In this document: positions 56,634 to 64,000 of the stretch, piece after piece
How the letters are laid out: every line of letters begins with the position of its first letter
Numbering within the stretch: the stretch's first letter is position 1
From: Anaerosalibacter bizertensis
Lineage (GTDB): Bacteria > Bacillota > Clostridia > Tissierellales > Sporanaerobacteraceae
Reading direction: 5' to 3'
NCBI RefSeq assembly: GCF_009696605.1
Contig: NZ_VULR01000004.1
Location: 98,491 to 162,490 of the forward strand
DNA length: 64,000 bases
Notes under the pieces: generated by a model
Database searches by the model: none
What the model saw: only the letters and a program-made list of their open reading frames with translations
What the model was told of the DNA's origin: nothing
Translations under genes and position numbers: made by a program

Positions 56634-57407
56634 CTAAGGGCTTTTTAAAAAATTATATATTTCTTTAAGCATATCTTTAAATACATACCCTGTAAGCACA
56701 TTAAATATAGGTATTGTAGCAGCTATAACAAGCATTCCTACTATGATCTTTAAAGGCATTCCTACAACAAATACATTCATTTGAGGAATAGTTCTGGACA
56801 AAACACCTAAAAGTATATCCATAAGAAGTATTGTGATAACTATTGGGCTTGCTATTTTAAATCCTAAGCTAAAAGTTTTTGCTAAAATATTTACCAATTG
56901 TTTCACAGTAGCTTCACTTATTACAAGTTCACCTATAGGAATATACTCATAACTATCTATTAAAGCCTTTATAGCAAGATGATGTCCATTAGTTAGTAAA
57001 AATAATAAAAAAGCTAATATATAGTAGAAATTTCCCATAACCGGTATTTGTACCTTGTTTTGAGGATCAATTACATTTACCATTCCAAATCCAATTTCCA
57101 TATCGACTATTTGGCCTAAAATATAAAAAACACTAAAAAAAGCATAACTTATATAACCGATTATTATACCTACCATTAACTCCTTAATAATAAGTAATGT
57201 GAAGCTTCCATCTAGTTCTCCTACAGACCCTACTTTAAAATTTGAAGTTAACAACAAAGAAAATATAAAAGAAAAACTTAACTTTAACTTATTTGGCACA
57301 TTTTGAGAACTAAAGAGTGGTGAAAAAAGAAATATACCTGAAACTCTGACGAAAACTAACAAAAATAATTCATACCTGCCAGTTAAAATATTCAAAATAT
57401 CATTCAT
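56634..57407 (-). CDS. fliR: Flagellar export gate protein FliR
   Basis: The 257-residue polytopic membrane protein is part of the FliPQR export gate. ILTGRYELFLLVFVRVSGIFLFSPLFSS starts the first membrane segment; GFGMVNVIDPQNKVQIPVMGNFYYI is a conserved loop. The ATG at 57407 follows ATAGGTG. It lies between fliQ and flhB. Confidence 0.93.
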   Translation of the reverse strand: MNDILNILTGRYELFLLVFVRVSGIFLFSPLFSSQNVPNKLKLSFSFIFSLLLTSNFKVGSVGELDGSFTLLIIKELMVGIIIGYISYAFFSVFYILGQIVDMEIGFGMVNVIDPQNKVQIPVMGNFYYILAFLLFLLTNGHHLAIKALIDSYEYIPIGELVISEATVKQLVNILAKTFSLGFKIASPIVITILLMDILLGVLSRTIPQMNVFVVGMPLKIIVGMLVIAATIPIFNVLTGYVFKDMLKEIYNFLKSP

Positions 57408-57421
57408 TTTATACACCTATT

Positions 57422-57691
57422 CTACTTTATATATAAGTTAACATTAGTTAATAATTTTGTAGTAAATTCTGTTACTACTTTCAAAATCCAAGGGCCAAAT
57501 ATTATTATAGATAATAGCACAGCAATTATTTTAGGCACAAAAGCTAAAGTAGCTTCTTGTATCTGGGTAACAGCCTGAAAAATACTAACTACTAAGCCTA
57601 CAATTAAACTAAACCCTAACATAGGTGCTGAAACTATCAAAATAGTCCTTATGGCTTCTTGTGCTATCTTTAATACATCTGATTCATTCAT
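57422..57691 (-). CDS. fliQ: Flagellar export gate protein FliQ
   Basis: The 89-residue protein has two membrane helices with the loop IFQAVTQIQEATLAFVPKI, diagnostic for FliQ. It joins FliP and FliR in the helical export gate. GAGGTG precedes the ATG. Confidence 0.95.
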   Translation of the reverse strand: MNESDVLKIAQEAIRTILIVSAPMLGFSLIVGLVVSIFQAVTQIQEATLAFVPKIIAVLLSIIIFGPWILKVVTEFTTKLLTNVNLYIK

Positions 57692-57706
57692 TCAAAATCA
57701 CCTCAA

Positions 57707-58456
57707 CTATTTAAAACCAATGACAAGGGATTTGGCAATTAAATTCCATCCATCAACTAAAATAAATAAAAGTATTTTAAATGGCAATGAAATAATAACT
57801 GGTGGTAACATCATCATTCCCATAGACATTAATGTACTTGAAACTACCATGTCGATTACCAAAAAAGGTATATATATTATAAATCCAATTTGAAATGCTG
57901 TCTTCAACTCACTTATTATAAAAGCTGGAATAAGTACTCTACTAGGTATCTGATTTAGTTTGTCCACATTTTTTAACTCTGCCATCTCCATAAATAATTT
58001 TATGTCATTTCCTCTAGTTTGTTTAAACATAAATTCTCTTATAGGCTCCATAGTATTTTCATATGCTACTTCTTGATCAATTTCTTCTTTAAGAAATGGC
58101 TGTATAGCTTCAGAATTAATCTGACTTCCAATTGGAGCCATTATAAAAAATGTTAGGAATAGTGCTAATCCAATTAGTACCTGATTAGGTGGTGTTTGTT
58201 GAAGTCCTAAAGCATTCCTTATAAAAGACAATACTATTATAATTCTAGTAAAACTAGTCATCATTATAAGTATAGATGGTGCCAGTGTAAGCACTGTAAG
58301 TAATATTAATATTTGTATAGATTTAACATAATCTTGTGGTCCTTCTAGATTAAAAGTTTTTCCAAAAAGAGAATCTTCAGGTTGTGCATAGGTTGTGCTA
58401 GAAAAAAACAACATACATACTAATAGGATGATTAAAAGTTTAATCGTCTTCTTCAT
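57707..58456 (-). CDS. fliP: Flagellar export gate protein FliP
   Basis: The 249-residue protein has a cleavable-looking signal peptide (about residues 1-25, ending STTYA), then four membrane helices. SFTRIIIVLSFIRNALGLQQTPPNQVLIGLALFLTFF is the family signature. The ATG at 58456 is used; an ATG four codons upstream overlaps TAGGGATG. The gene overlaps the 3' end of fliO. Confidence 0.95.
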   Translation of the reverse strand: MKKTIKLLIILLVCMLFFSSTTYAQPEDSLFGKTFNLEGPQDYVKSIQILILLTVLTLAPSILIMMTSFTRIIIVLSFIRNALGLQQTPPNQVLIGLALFLTFFIMAPIGSQINSEAIQPFLKEEIDQEVAYENTMEPIREFMFKQTRGNDIKLFMEMAELKNVDKLNQIPSRVLIPAFIISELKTAFQIGFIIYIPFLVIDMVVSSTLMSMGMMMLPPVIISLPFKILLFILVDGWNLIAKSLVIGFK

Positions 58457-58955
58457 TTTTATCTTCATCCCTATCTATTTTTCTATTAACTAATTTAAAC
58501 TTGTCAAGTATTTTTTTAAATTCATTTTCCAAGCCAACATTGTCATTATCTACTTTTATATTATCATATAAATCTTTATCTAGAGCTTTAGCTTCTTTAA
58601 CTTTAGAATAAAAGGATTGCATCTCCATTTTATCTATAAGAATTGTGTCGTTGTTATTTATAGATAAAATATATATAAAATTTGCTACTTTAGCTATAAC
58701 TATCCTATTATTAGATCCTATATTAACTGAATCAATAATTTCTACATATTTACTTTTAAAAAATGGCTTAGATCTTTTAGCCAAAAATTTTGTTCCATAA
58801 AAAGTAGCAAATAATACTAATATAAATATAACAACATAGATTATAGTTTTGAAAAACAATTGTACGTAATTAAAGCTTCTCTCGCTATAAGACGCTGCCA
58901 AAACTATCTCTGGTAAAAAAAAAGTTAAAAACATTATAAAAGTTTTTCTATTCAT
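58440..58955 (-). CDS. fliO: Flagellar biosynthesis protein FliO/FliZ
   Basis: The 171-residue protein has an N-terminal hydrophobic segment that may be a signal, then a membrane helix at about residues 32-52 and a cytoplasmic FliO domain with GSNNRIVIAKVANFIYILSI. It assists FliP assembly. The acidic C-terminus overlaps fliP. It lies one base after cheY and before fliP as in Bacillus (fliZ). Confidence 0.88.
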   Translation of the reverse strand: MNRKTFIMFLTFFLPEIVLAASYSERSFNYVQLFFKTIIYVVIFILVLFATFYGTKFLAKRSKPFFKSKYVEIIDSVNIGSNNRIVIAKVANFIYILSINNNDTILIDKMEMQSFYSKVKEAKALDKDLYDNIKVDNDNVGLENEFKKILDKFKLVNRKIDRDEDKNEEDD

Positions 58956-58956
58956 T

Positions 58957-59319
58957 TTAACCTAGTACCTTTTTTACAGCCTCAATAACCCTATCTGCTT
59001 GGAAAGGCTTAACTATAAAGTCTTTAGCTCCTGCCTGTATAGCTTCTATAACCATAGCTTGCTGTCCCATAGCAGAACACATTACTATCTTTGCATCTGA
59101 ATCAATTTTTTTAATTTCTTTAACAGCTTGAATTCCATCCATTTCTGGCATAGTAATATCCATAATCACTAAGTCTGGTTTTAATTCTTCATATTTTTCT
59201 ACTGCTTTCAATCCATTTTCTCCTTCTCCTACTACTTCAAAACCATTTTTAGTCAAGATATCTTTTATCATCATTCTCATAAATGAAGCGTCATCTACTA
59301 TTAATATTTTTTTAGACAT
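58957..59319 (-). CDS. cheY: Chemotaxis response regulator CheY
   Basis: The 120-residue single-domain receiver has VDDASFMR, phosphoacceptor Asp54 in MDITMPEMDG, the conserved Thr/Ser as CSAMGQQ, and Lys in DFIVKPFQ. Phospho-CheY binds FliM and FliY at the C-ring. The ATG has AAGGAGG upstream. It is separated from fliY by about 30 bases. Confidence 0.96.
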   Translation of the reverse strand: MSKKILIVDDASFMRMMIKDILTKNGFEVVGEGENGLKAVEKYEELKPDLVIMDITMPEMDGIQAVKEIKKIDSDAKIVMCSAMGQQAMVIEAIQAGAKDFIVKPFQADRVIEAVKKVLG

Positions 59320-59351
59320 TTAAATTCCTCCTTATCTACTCTGCTTTTTTA

Positions 59352-60464
59352 TTAACTATTTTTATAAGAATTTACAATCTCAGTTATTCTAATTCCAAAA
59401 TTATCGTCTATTACTACTACCTCACCCCTAGCTATAGACTTTCCATTTGCATAAATATTTAAAGGTTCTCCTACAAGTTTATCTAATTCAATTATTGTTC
59501 CAGGCCCATATTCTAATATTTCATCAATTTTTTTAGTAGTTCTACCTAATTCAGCCGTTATTTCTACAGGAATTTCTGCTACTAAGTCTATCGATTCATT
59601 ATAACTTGTATTAGATTTCTCATTAAAGGTTTCAAAAACAGGTTTTTTTACAACTACTGCTTCTTCTTTTGTATCATTATCAATTATTTTTCCAGTTGTA
59701 TTTTCTTCCTTTCCTTTTAATGAAATTGTCTTAGGAGGTTCTTCATTTATTTCAAAGTCCCTATCTATTTCGTATGCCTCTTGAGTAATTGAAGTTTCAT
59801 CTTCATTTCCTAATAAAATATTTACTATTTCTTTTGCAAAATCTATAGGCACAAGTTGCATTATCTCACTATCTATTACATCACCAACTACCATTCTAAA
59901 AGATATTTTGACTAATGGTTGATCACCTTTTAAAATATCAATTCTTTCTTTCCCTTCATTAAAAGTTATTTCATAAGATTTAGGTGGTTCTATATCAATT
60001 TTCCTAAAAAACATTTCTGATAGAGAAGTGGAAGCAGAACCCATCATTTGATTCATAACTTCACTTACAGCACTTAAATCTAGCTCTGTCAGTTCTCTTT
60101 CTAAATCAATCTCATCTTTTCCCATCATTATATCTGTAATTATCTTTACATCATCTACCTTAAGTATTAATATATTTGCTCCTTCTAATCCTTCTTTATA
60201 AGTAACATCTATAGCAACAAAAGGTATTTGATATGCATCTGCTAATTTGTCAATAGTTGTTATGGTTACCTTTGGTGTCGTAATAGTAACTTTTTGATTT
60301 AATAGTGTAGATAAAGTAGTAGCGGCAGTTCCCATGCTAATATTTCCGATTTCACCAAGTGCATCTTTTTCCATATCTCCAATTTCTTCAGAAATTTCTT
60401 CTTCCTTATCTGGACCTTTAAGCAAAGCATCTATTTCTTCTTGAGAAAGCATATCATTATTCAT
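59352..60464 (-). CDS. fliY: Flagellar motor switch phosphatase FliY
   Basis: The 370-residue C-ring protein has an N-terminal CheY-binding peptide (LSQEEIDALLKG), a CheC-like phosphatase domain with two active half-sites (ALGEIGNISMGTAATTLS and LSAVSEVMNQMMGSAS), a linker and a C-terminal SpoA/FliN domain (VEITAELGRTTKKIDEILEYGPGTIIELDKLVGEPL). It dephosphorylates CheY-P at the switch. The ATG at 60464 overlaps the fliM stop by 8 bp. Confidence 0.95.
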   Translation of the reverse strand: MNNDMLSQEEIDALLKGPDKEEEISEEIGDMEKDALGEIGNISMGTAATTLSTLLNQKVTITTPKVTITTIDKLADAYQIPFVAIDVTYKEGLEGANILILKVDDVKIITDIMMGKDEIDLERELTELDLSAVSEVMNQMMGSASTSLSEMFFRKIDIEPPKSYEITFNEGKERIDILKGDQPLVKISFRMVVGDVIDSEIMQLVPIDFAKEIVNILLGNEDETSITQEAYEIDRDFEINEEPPKTISLKGKEENTTGKIIDNDTKEEAVVVKKPVFETFNEKSNTSYNESIDLVAEIPVEITAELGRTTKKIDEILEYGPGTIIELDKLVGEPLNIYANGKSIARGEVVVIDDNFGIRITEIVNSYKNS

Positions 60465-61455
60465 TGTTATTTTCACCATCCTTTACTACCTTGACTATTT
60501 TTACTGCCATTTTATTGTTGGAAACTCCAGGAGTTCCTAAAAACTTTACCTTAGAGCCTATCTTCATCTTTATCAGATTATCATTATCATCCAATCTAAT
60601 AACATCTCCAGATTGTAAATTTAATATATCTTTTACATTAATGGTACTAGAACCTAATTCAGCCCTTATAGGAACCAATGTTTGTAGTATTCTTTTTCTC
60701 ATGATTTTCATATCTTCCTCAGATATATCTTTTTTAGCATTAGAAAACCAAAACTTTGTACTTAATTTATCTAATATAGGTTCCAAAACTATGTAGGGAA
60801 TACATACATTGAACATACCTTCTACTGAACCTATAGATATGTTTAAAGTAATTAACGCTACTGTTTCATTAGGTGGAACTATTTGAGCAAATTGAGAATT
60901 TACTTCAATTTTTTCTAAAGAAGGTTTTAATTCAATTACATTTTCCCATGCCTCTTTTATTAAATCCATGATTTTGATCATCATTTTCTGAAGAAGGGAA
61001 ATTTCTATTTCAGTAAACCCTCTTATCTCATCTGTTTCTTCTCCATCTCCTCCCAACAACCTATCTATAATAGTAAATACTGTATTGGTAGATATATCTA
61101 TTAATACTTGTCCATTTAAAGGTTCAAAATTAATTATACTTAAAAATGCTGGATTAGAGATAGCATTGCTAAATTCACTATATGCATATTGATCCACCGT
61201 CAAAATTGATATTTTAACTGGGGCCCTTAAATATCCAGATAAAAAAGTTTGGAGAAGTCTTGCAAAATTTTCGTGAATAATTTCCAAAGTCCTCAATTGA
61301 TCTTTAGCAATCTTTTGTGGATTTCTAAAATCATATTTTTTAACTTTATTAGAAATTTCCTCTTCTTGTATTTCTTCTACATCAACCTCACCAGAGTTTA
61401 CTGCTTGAAGTAGGGCATCTATTTCACTTTGTGATAGTACTTCAGCCAATTGCAT
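60457..61455 (-). CDS. fliM: Flagellar motor switch protein FliM
   Basis: The 332-residue protein has the N-terminal EVLSQSEIDALLQAV CheY-P-binding peptide, a central CheC-like domain with the GGDG-containing loop (LLGGDGEETDEIRGFTEIE) and a C-terminal SpoA domain. It forms the C-ring wall. The start ATG follows AGGGGAGG. It lies between fliL and fliY. Confidence 0.96.
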   Translation of the reverse strand: MQLAEVLSQSEIDALLQAVNSGEVDVEEIQEEEISNKVKKYDFRNPQKIAKDQLRTLEIIHENFARLLQTFLSGYLRAPVKISILTVDQYAYSEFSNAISNPAFLSIINFEPLNGQVLIDISTNTVFTIIDRLLGGDGEETDEIRGFTEIEISLLQKMMIKIMDLIKEAWENVIELKPSLEKIEVNSQFAQIVPPNETVALITLNISIGSVEGMFNVCIPYIVLEPILDKLSTKFWFSNAKKDISEEDMKIMRKRILQTLVPIRAELGSSTINVKDILNLQSGDVIRLDDNDNLIKMKIGSKVKFLGTPGVSNNKMAVKIVKVVKDGENNNE

Positions 61456-61464
61456 ATACCTCCC

Positions 61465-61887
61465 CTACTGTATTATTAAATCGTTGAAAAACACATTTGT
61501 GATACTTTCATTATTAAATAACTTTATTAAGTTTTCTTTTATTTCATTTTGTAAAGCTATTTGGCCTTCTTTTCCCTGAAGCTCATTTTCTTCCTTACTT
61601 CTAATAATCTTATTTATTTCATTTCTCATTAAAAATTGTTTCCCTTCTAATTCTTCATAAGTGTTTTTGTTGTTAATCTCTATAGTTGCTTTTATTTTTA
61701 CGATTTTTTTACTATCTTTTATATTGCAATACATTTCTTCTAAAGTTATATAATTTTTTTCCGCGTCTTTGTTTTTATTTTTATCTCCATTGTTTTTATA
61801 ACTGGAAAATCCTAAAGCAAAGCCAGCAATAGCAAATAATAATAGTACAACAATAACAACTATAAGTATTATTTTTTTAGTATCCAT
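61465..61887 (-). CDS. fliL: Flagellar basal body-associated protein FliL
   Basis: The 140-residue protein has a single N-terminal membrane helix (about residues 6-28, IILIVVIVVLLLFAIAGFAL) and an extracytoplasmic C-terminal domain. It associates with the stator in relatives. The family is divergent, so the assignment rests on topology and its place between motB and fliM. Confidence 0.85.
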   Translation of the reverse strand: MDTKKIILIVVIVVLLLFAIAGFALGFSSYKNNGDKNKNKDAEKNYITLEEMYCNIKDSKKIVKIKATIEINNKNTYEELEGKQFLMRNEINKIIRSKEENELQGKEGQIALQNEIKENLIKLFNNESITNVFFNDLIIQ

Positions 61888-61919
61888 TTTTTCACCTCAT
61901 TACGATTTTATATTATGTT

Positions 61920-62642
61920 TTATGGCTCCCATTTTTCATAAGATGATTTTAGTATAACTATATCTACTCTTCTATTTTTAGCTTTATTTTCCTTCGTGTC
62001 ATTTGGAGCTACTGATCTATAATAGCTATAACCTGAAGAAGATATTCTATCTCCATTTACCCCTTCATCTTCTACTAAGTATCTTAATACATTTGTAGCT
62101 CTAGTGGACGATAGTTCCCAATTAGTAGGATATGTAGTAGAATGTATAATAGGGTCAGAGTCTGTATGACCTTCTACCTTTATATGTTTTTCTTTAAACT
62201 CTTCTCTATTTAACAATTCAGCCATATAATGAAGTATTTGTTTTGACTCCGATTTTATCTCAGCCTTCCCTGAATCAAAAAAAACACTGTCCATAAATCT
62301 TATGACTAATCCTCTTTCTTCAATTGTCAGTGTAATCTCTTCTTTTAATCCAATGCTTTTCGCATATTCTTCAATAACATCTTTAAGCTTTTCCAGCTCC
62401 TCTTCATCTATATTAGTGTTCATATCTCCTTCTAATTTCTCTGGAATATCCATAGCTGAACCACTTTCTAAAACCCCTGAACCCCCTTGAAAAGAACTCA
62501 TAATAGTCCTAAATTTTTGAGCATCAATCTCTGAAAAAGAAAATAATAGTACAAAAAAACAAAGCAGTAGGGTAACCATATCACTATAAGTAGTTAGCCA
62601 ATCTTGAGTAGACTTTTTATCTTCTTTTTTCCTTTTTCTCAT
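61920..62642 (-). CDS. motB: Flagellar motor stator protein MotB
   Basis: The 240-residue protein has one membrane helix with the ion-binding Asp21 in TTYSDMVTLLLCFFVLLFS, a linker with plug region and an OmpA-like peptidoglycan-binding domain (VEGHTDSDPI, NWELSSTRATNVLRYLV, GYSYYRSVAPN, NRRVDIVI). The ATG overlaps the motA stop as TAATG. Proton versus sodium use cannot be decided by eye. Confidence 0.96.
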   Translation of the reverse strand: MRKRKKEDKKSTQDWLTTYSDMVTLLLCFFVLLFSFSEIDAQKFRTIMSSFQGGSGVLESGSAMDIPEKLEGDMNTNIDEEELEKLKDVIEEYAKSIGLKEEITLTIEERGLVIRFMDSVFFDSGKAEIKSESKQILHYMAELLNREEFKEKHIKVEGHTDSDPIIHSTTYPTNWELSSTRATNVLRYLVEDEGVNGDRISSSGYSYYRSVAPNDTKENKAKNRRVDIVILKSSYEKWEP

Positions 62643-63427
62643 TATGCTTCCTCACTTTCAAGTTGACTTTTATAGTCATCCCTAAGTTCTGGGGGAACAA
62701 ATGTCTTTAATTTTTCTTCAATAATTCTTGGATTCTCACCAGCCTGTATAGATAAAAGCCCTTCAACCATTAATTCTTTTACTAATATTTCTCTTTTGCT
62801 TCTAATTTTCAATTTATTTGCCATAGGTAAAAAAACAACATTGGCAAAAAATGAACCATAGAAAGTTGTGACTAAAGCTACAGACATACTTGGACCAATA
62901 TTAGATGGATCATCAAGTTTCTGTAACATATTTATAAGTCCTATTAGAGTACCTAGCATACCATAAGCTGGAGCAAAGGAACCCATAGTCTCAAATATAC
63001 TTTGTCCCTCTGTATGTCTCTCTTCAAGAAAGACAAGTTCTGTTTCAAGTATATTCCTTACTAATTCAGGATCAGTTCCATCCACTATTAACATTATTCC
63101 TTTTTTTAAAAATTCATCATCAACCTTTTCTCCAAACTCTTCTAAAGACAACAATCCTTCTTTTCTAGCTACATTAGCTAATTGAATTATCTCCACTATA
63201 ACATTATCTGGAGAAATTTCTTTCTGCAAAAAAGCATTTTTTACCACCTTAGAAGTTCCTAAAAAACTCTTTATAGGGTAACTTATAAGGGTAGAAGCTA
63301 AGGTTCCACCAAGAACTATTAAAATAGACGGAATATCTATAAAAGAACCTATCTCTCCAGATATAAAAATCCCCCATATTATAAATATAAAACCGCTTAT
63401 TAATCCAACGACAGTTGCTATATCCAA
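62642..63427 (-). CDS. motA: Flagellar motor stator protein MotA
   Basis: The 261-residue protein has four membrane helices and a large cytoplasmic loop. The ion-path region GSFAPAYGMLGTLIGLINML and the following SVALVTTFYGSFFANVVFLPMANKL are conserved MotA/ExbB-like motifs. The start is TTG after AGAGGTG. With motB it forms the 5:2 stator. Confidence 0.95.
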   Translation of the reverse strand: MDIATVVGLISGFIFIIWGIFISGEIGSFIDIPSILIVLGGTLASTLISYPIKSFLGTSKVVKNAFLQKEISPDNVIVEIIQLANVARKEGLLSLEEFGEKVDDEFLKKGIMLIVDGTDPELVRNILETELVFLEERHTEGQSIFETMGSFAPAYGMLGTLIGLINMLQKLDDPSNIGPSMSVALVTTFYGSFFANVVFLPMANKLKIRSKREILVKELMVEGLLSIQAGENPRIIEEKLKTFVPPELRDDYKSQLESEEA

Positions 63428-63453
63428 CAGTTACACCTCTTTCCCTATTCTTA

Positions 63454-63645
63454 TCATTTTATATATTTTATTGTTTTTGTTTTAAAATCTATAACTTTCT
63501 CTATAATATCATCTACAGATTCTTTCACAACTACCTTTCTACCTGTAGTCAGTGTAATAACCGTATCAGGAGTTTCCTCTATGAATTCTATTAGATCACT
63601 ATTTATAACAAATTCTTTTTCATTTAATCTTTTAACTTTTATCAT
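63454..63645 (-). CDS. flbD: Flagellar FlbD-like protein
   Basis: The 63-residue protein matches the FlbD family (MIKVKRLNEKEFVINSDLIEFIEETPDTVITLTTGRKVVVKES), a small domain found between flgE and motA in Firmicutes flagellar operons. Its molecular role is unclear. AAGGTGGAG precedes the ATG. It is the first flagellar gene visible here; the usual flgE neighbour is not present upstream in the next 350 bp. Confidence 0.92.
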   Translation of the reverse strand: MIKVKRLNEKEFVINSDLIEFIEETPDTVITLTTGRKVVVKESVDDIIEKVIDFKTKTIKYIK

Positions 63646-63680
63646 AAAATCTCCACCTTGTACAATATAGTTATAATCAA

Positions 63681-63701
63681 ATTACAGTTTTCCACTGTAA
63701 T
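63681..63701. repeat. Small inverted repeat upstream of flbD
   Basis: Arms ATTACAGT and ACTGTAAT (8 bp, exact) flank TTTCC. It could be a terminator for a transcript arriving from the right on the minus strand, or an operator. No strong T-run follows on either strand. Confidence 0.45.
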
Positions 63702-63795
63702 AATTATCAATTTCTTAGATACTAATATAGTCTTCTTTTCTAATCATTAAATACATTTCTTTGGCTTCTTATCTTAGCCATAAGCCTAGTTTAAT

Positions 63796-63825
63796 TTGGC
63801 CTGAACCATGACAATATTGTATAAT
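63796..63825 (+). promoter_or_regulatory. Possible promoter for the plus-strand RNA
   Basis: TTGGCC (63796-63801) and TATAAT (63820-63825) are 18 bases apart on the plus strand. The -10 is perfect and the -35 matches four of six. A transcript would start near 63832, just at the beginning of the structured RNA. If this RNA carries a guide at its 5' end, a start slightly further upstream would be needed. Confidence 0.4.
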
Positions 63826-63830
63826 TAATT

Positions 63831-64000
63831 TATGGATTTGGAGGTTGATGAAACTCCTCCTAGGACGCCTTTAGGCGACTACCTGTAAAAAAGAGTATCT
63901 ATCCATTCTCATAAGATTACATTATTTGGCTGGTTGAGGCCAGTTAACACTGGTTCCTCGTGTCACATGCAAGGTTGTGTACTTATTTGAGAAGGAATGG
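63831..64000 (+). ncRNA. Structured RNA resembling HEARO / IscB omega RNA (partial)
   Basis: This plus-strand segment has no gene but several stem-forming blocks: GGAGG (63840-63844) with CCTCC (63856-63860) around TTGATGAAA, CGCC-TTTA-GGCG (63866-63877), and overlapping CTGG/CCAG pairs (63930-63953) around GTTAACAC. A trailing GAGAAGGAATGG reaches the window edge. From memory, UGAUGAAACUCC, GGCGACU-CCUG, UGAGGC and UUAACACUGG blocks in this order, and a GAAUGG end, resemble the HEARO RNA that precedes IscB (HNH/RuvC-like) genes and guides the nuclease. I could not run a covariance model. The partner gene, if any, lies beyond base 64000. Confidence 0.5.

Larger units (their letters stand above)
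63646..64000. other. Region without protein genes at the right edge
   Basis: Between the flbD ATG and the window end I find no supported CDS on either strand. The first 130 bp are AT-rich with a small inverted repeat. From about 63796 a promoter-like element and the structured plus-strand RNA follow. An 18-codon plus-strand frame at 63832-63888 overlaps the RNA and is not taken as a gene. Confidence 0.6.

Noticed and set aside
63832..63888. 18-codon plus-strand frame (MDLEVDETPPRTPLGDYL)
   Set aside because: It overlaps the stem-loop blocks of the structured RNA; the reading frame is likely chance, and the RNA explains the sequence better.
1..64000. CRISPR arrays, tRNA or rRNA genes
   Set aside because: I saw no regularly spaced direct repeats and no cloverleaf or rRNA-like sequence on either strand, within what can be judged by eye.

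Overview
The window looks like a chromosomal segment of an AT-rich, spore-forming, motile Firmicute of the class Clostridia. A Tissierellales-like host is my guess from gene content and codon use; I could run no search. Evidence for sporulation is two spoVS genes behind sigma-H-type promoters, a ymxH/ylmC gene and an FtsK/SpoIIIE translocase. Evidence for motility is a long fla/che operon with the Gram-positive set cheC, cheD, fliY, a sigD-type sigma factor and flhF/flhG. Every protein gene I support is on the minus strand, so the window lies on one replichore and is transcribed from high to low coordinates.

Layout from low to high coordinates. 1-756: a tyrosine recombinase cut by the window edge, followed by about 640 bp without genes that holds two long perfect inverted repeats. 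1399-3889: an aspartate aminotransferase, a PadR regulator and a PHP phosphoesterase. 3947-4762: a tandem duplication of spoVS in which each copy has its own sigma-H promoter and terminator. 4834-6363: RNase Y, whose frame has no ATG, GTG or TTG at the expected start. 6538-9893: an Mre11-like nuclease gene followed by a Rad50/SbcC-like ATPase that is split into separate genes. 9954-11003: recA with a LexA box. 11091-20225: cinA, pgsA, rimO, ftsK/spoIIIE, uppP, tepA, lysC, ymxH and dut. 20227-32064: M16 protease, ylxY, pnp, rpsO, ribF, truB, nrnA, rbfA, infB, rnpM, nusA and rimP. 32279-43161: polC, ispG, rseP, cdsA, uppS, frr, pyrH, tsf and rpsB. 43320-63645: the flagellar and chemotaxis operon, read from flbD, motA and motB through the C-ring, the export gate, flhA/F/G and the chemotaxis genes to sigD and a SwrB-like protein.

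Most of the gene order is the familiar Firmicutes core (compare B. subtilis rpsB to polC, rimP to ribF, and rpsO to spoIIIE). The departures are therefore informative. There is no dxr or proS between cdsA and polC, no ylxQ between rnpM and infB, a nrnA is inserted between rbfA and truB, and the split Mre11/Rad50 module sits between recA and rny.

The right edge (63646-64000) has no protein gene. It carries a plus-strand, stem-loop-rich segment that resembles the HEARO (IscB omega RNA) family. If that is correct, an IscB-type nuclease gene should start just past the window, and a mobile element may have been inserted upstream of flbD. This and the split Rad50 are the two most interesting signals here.
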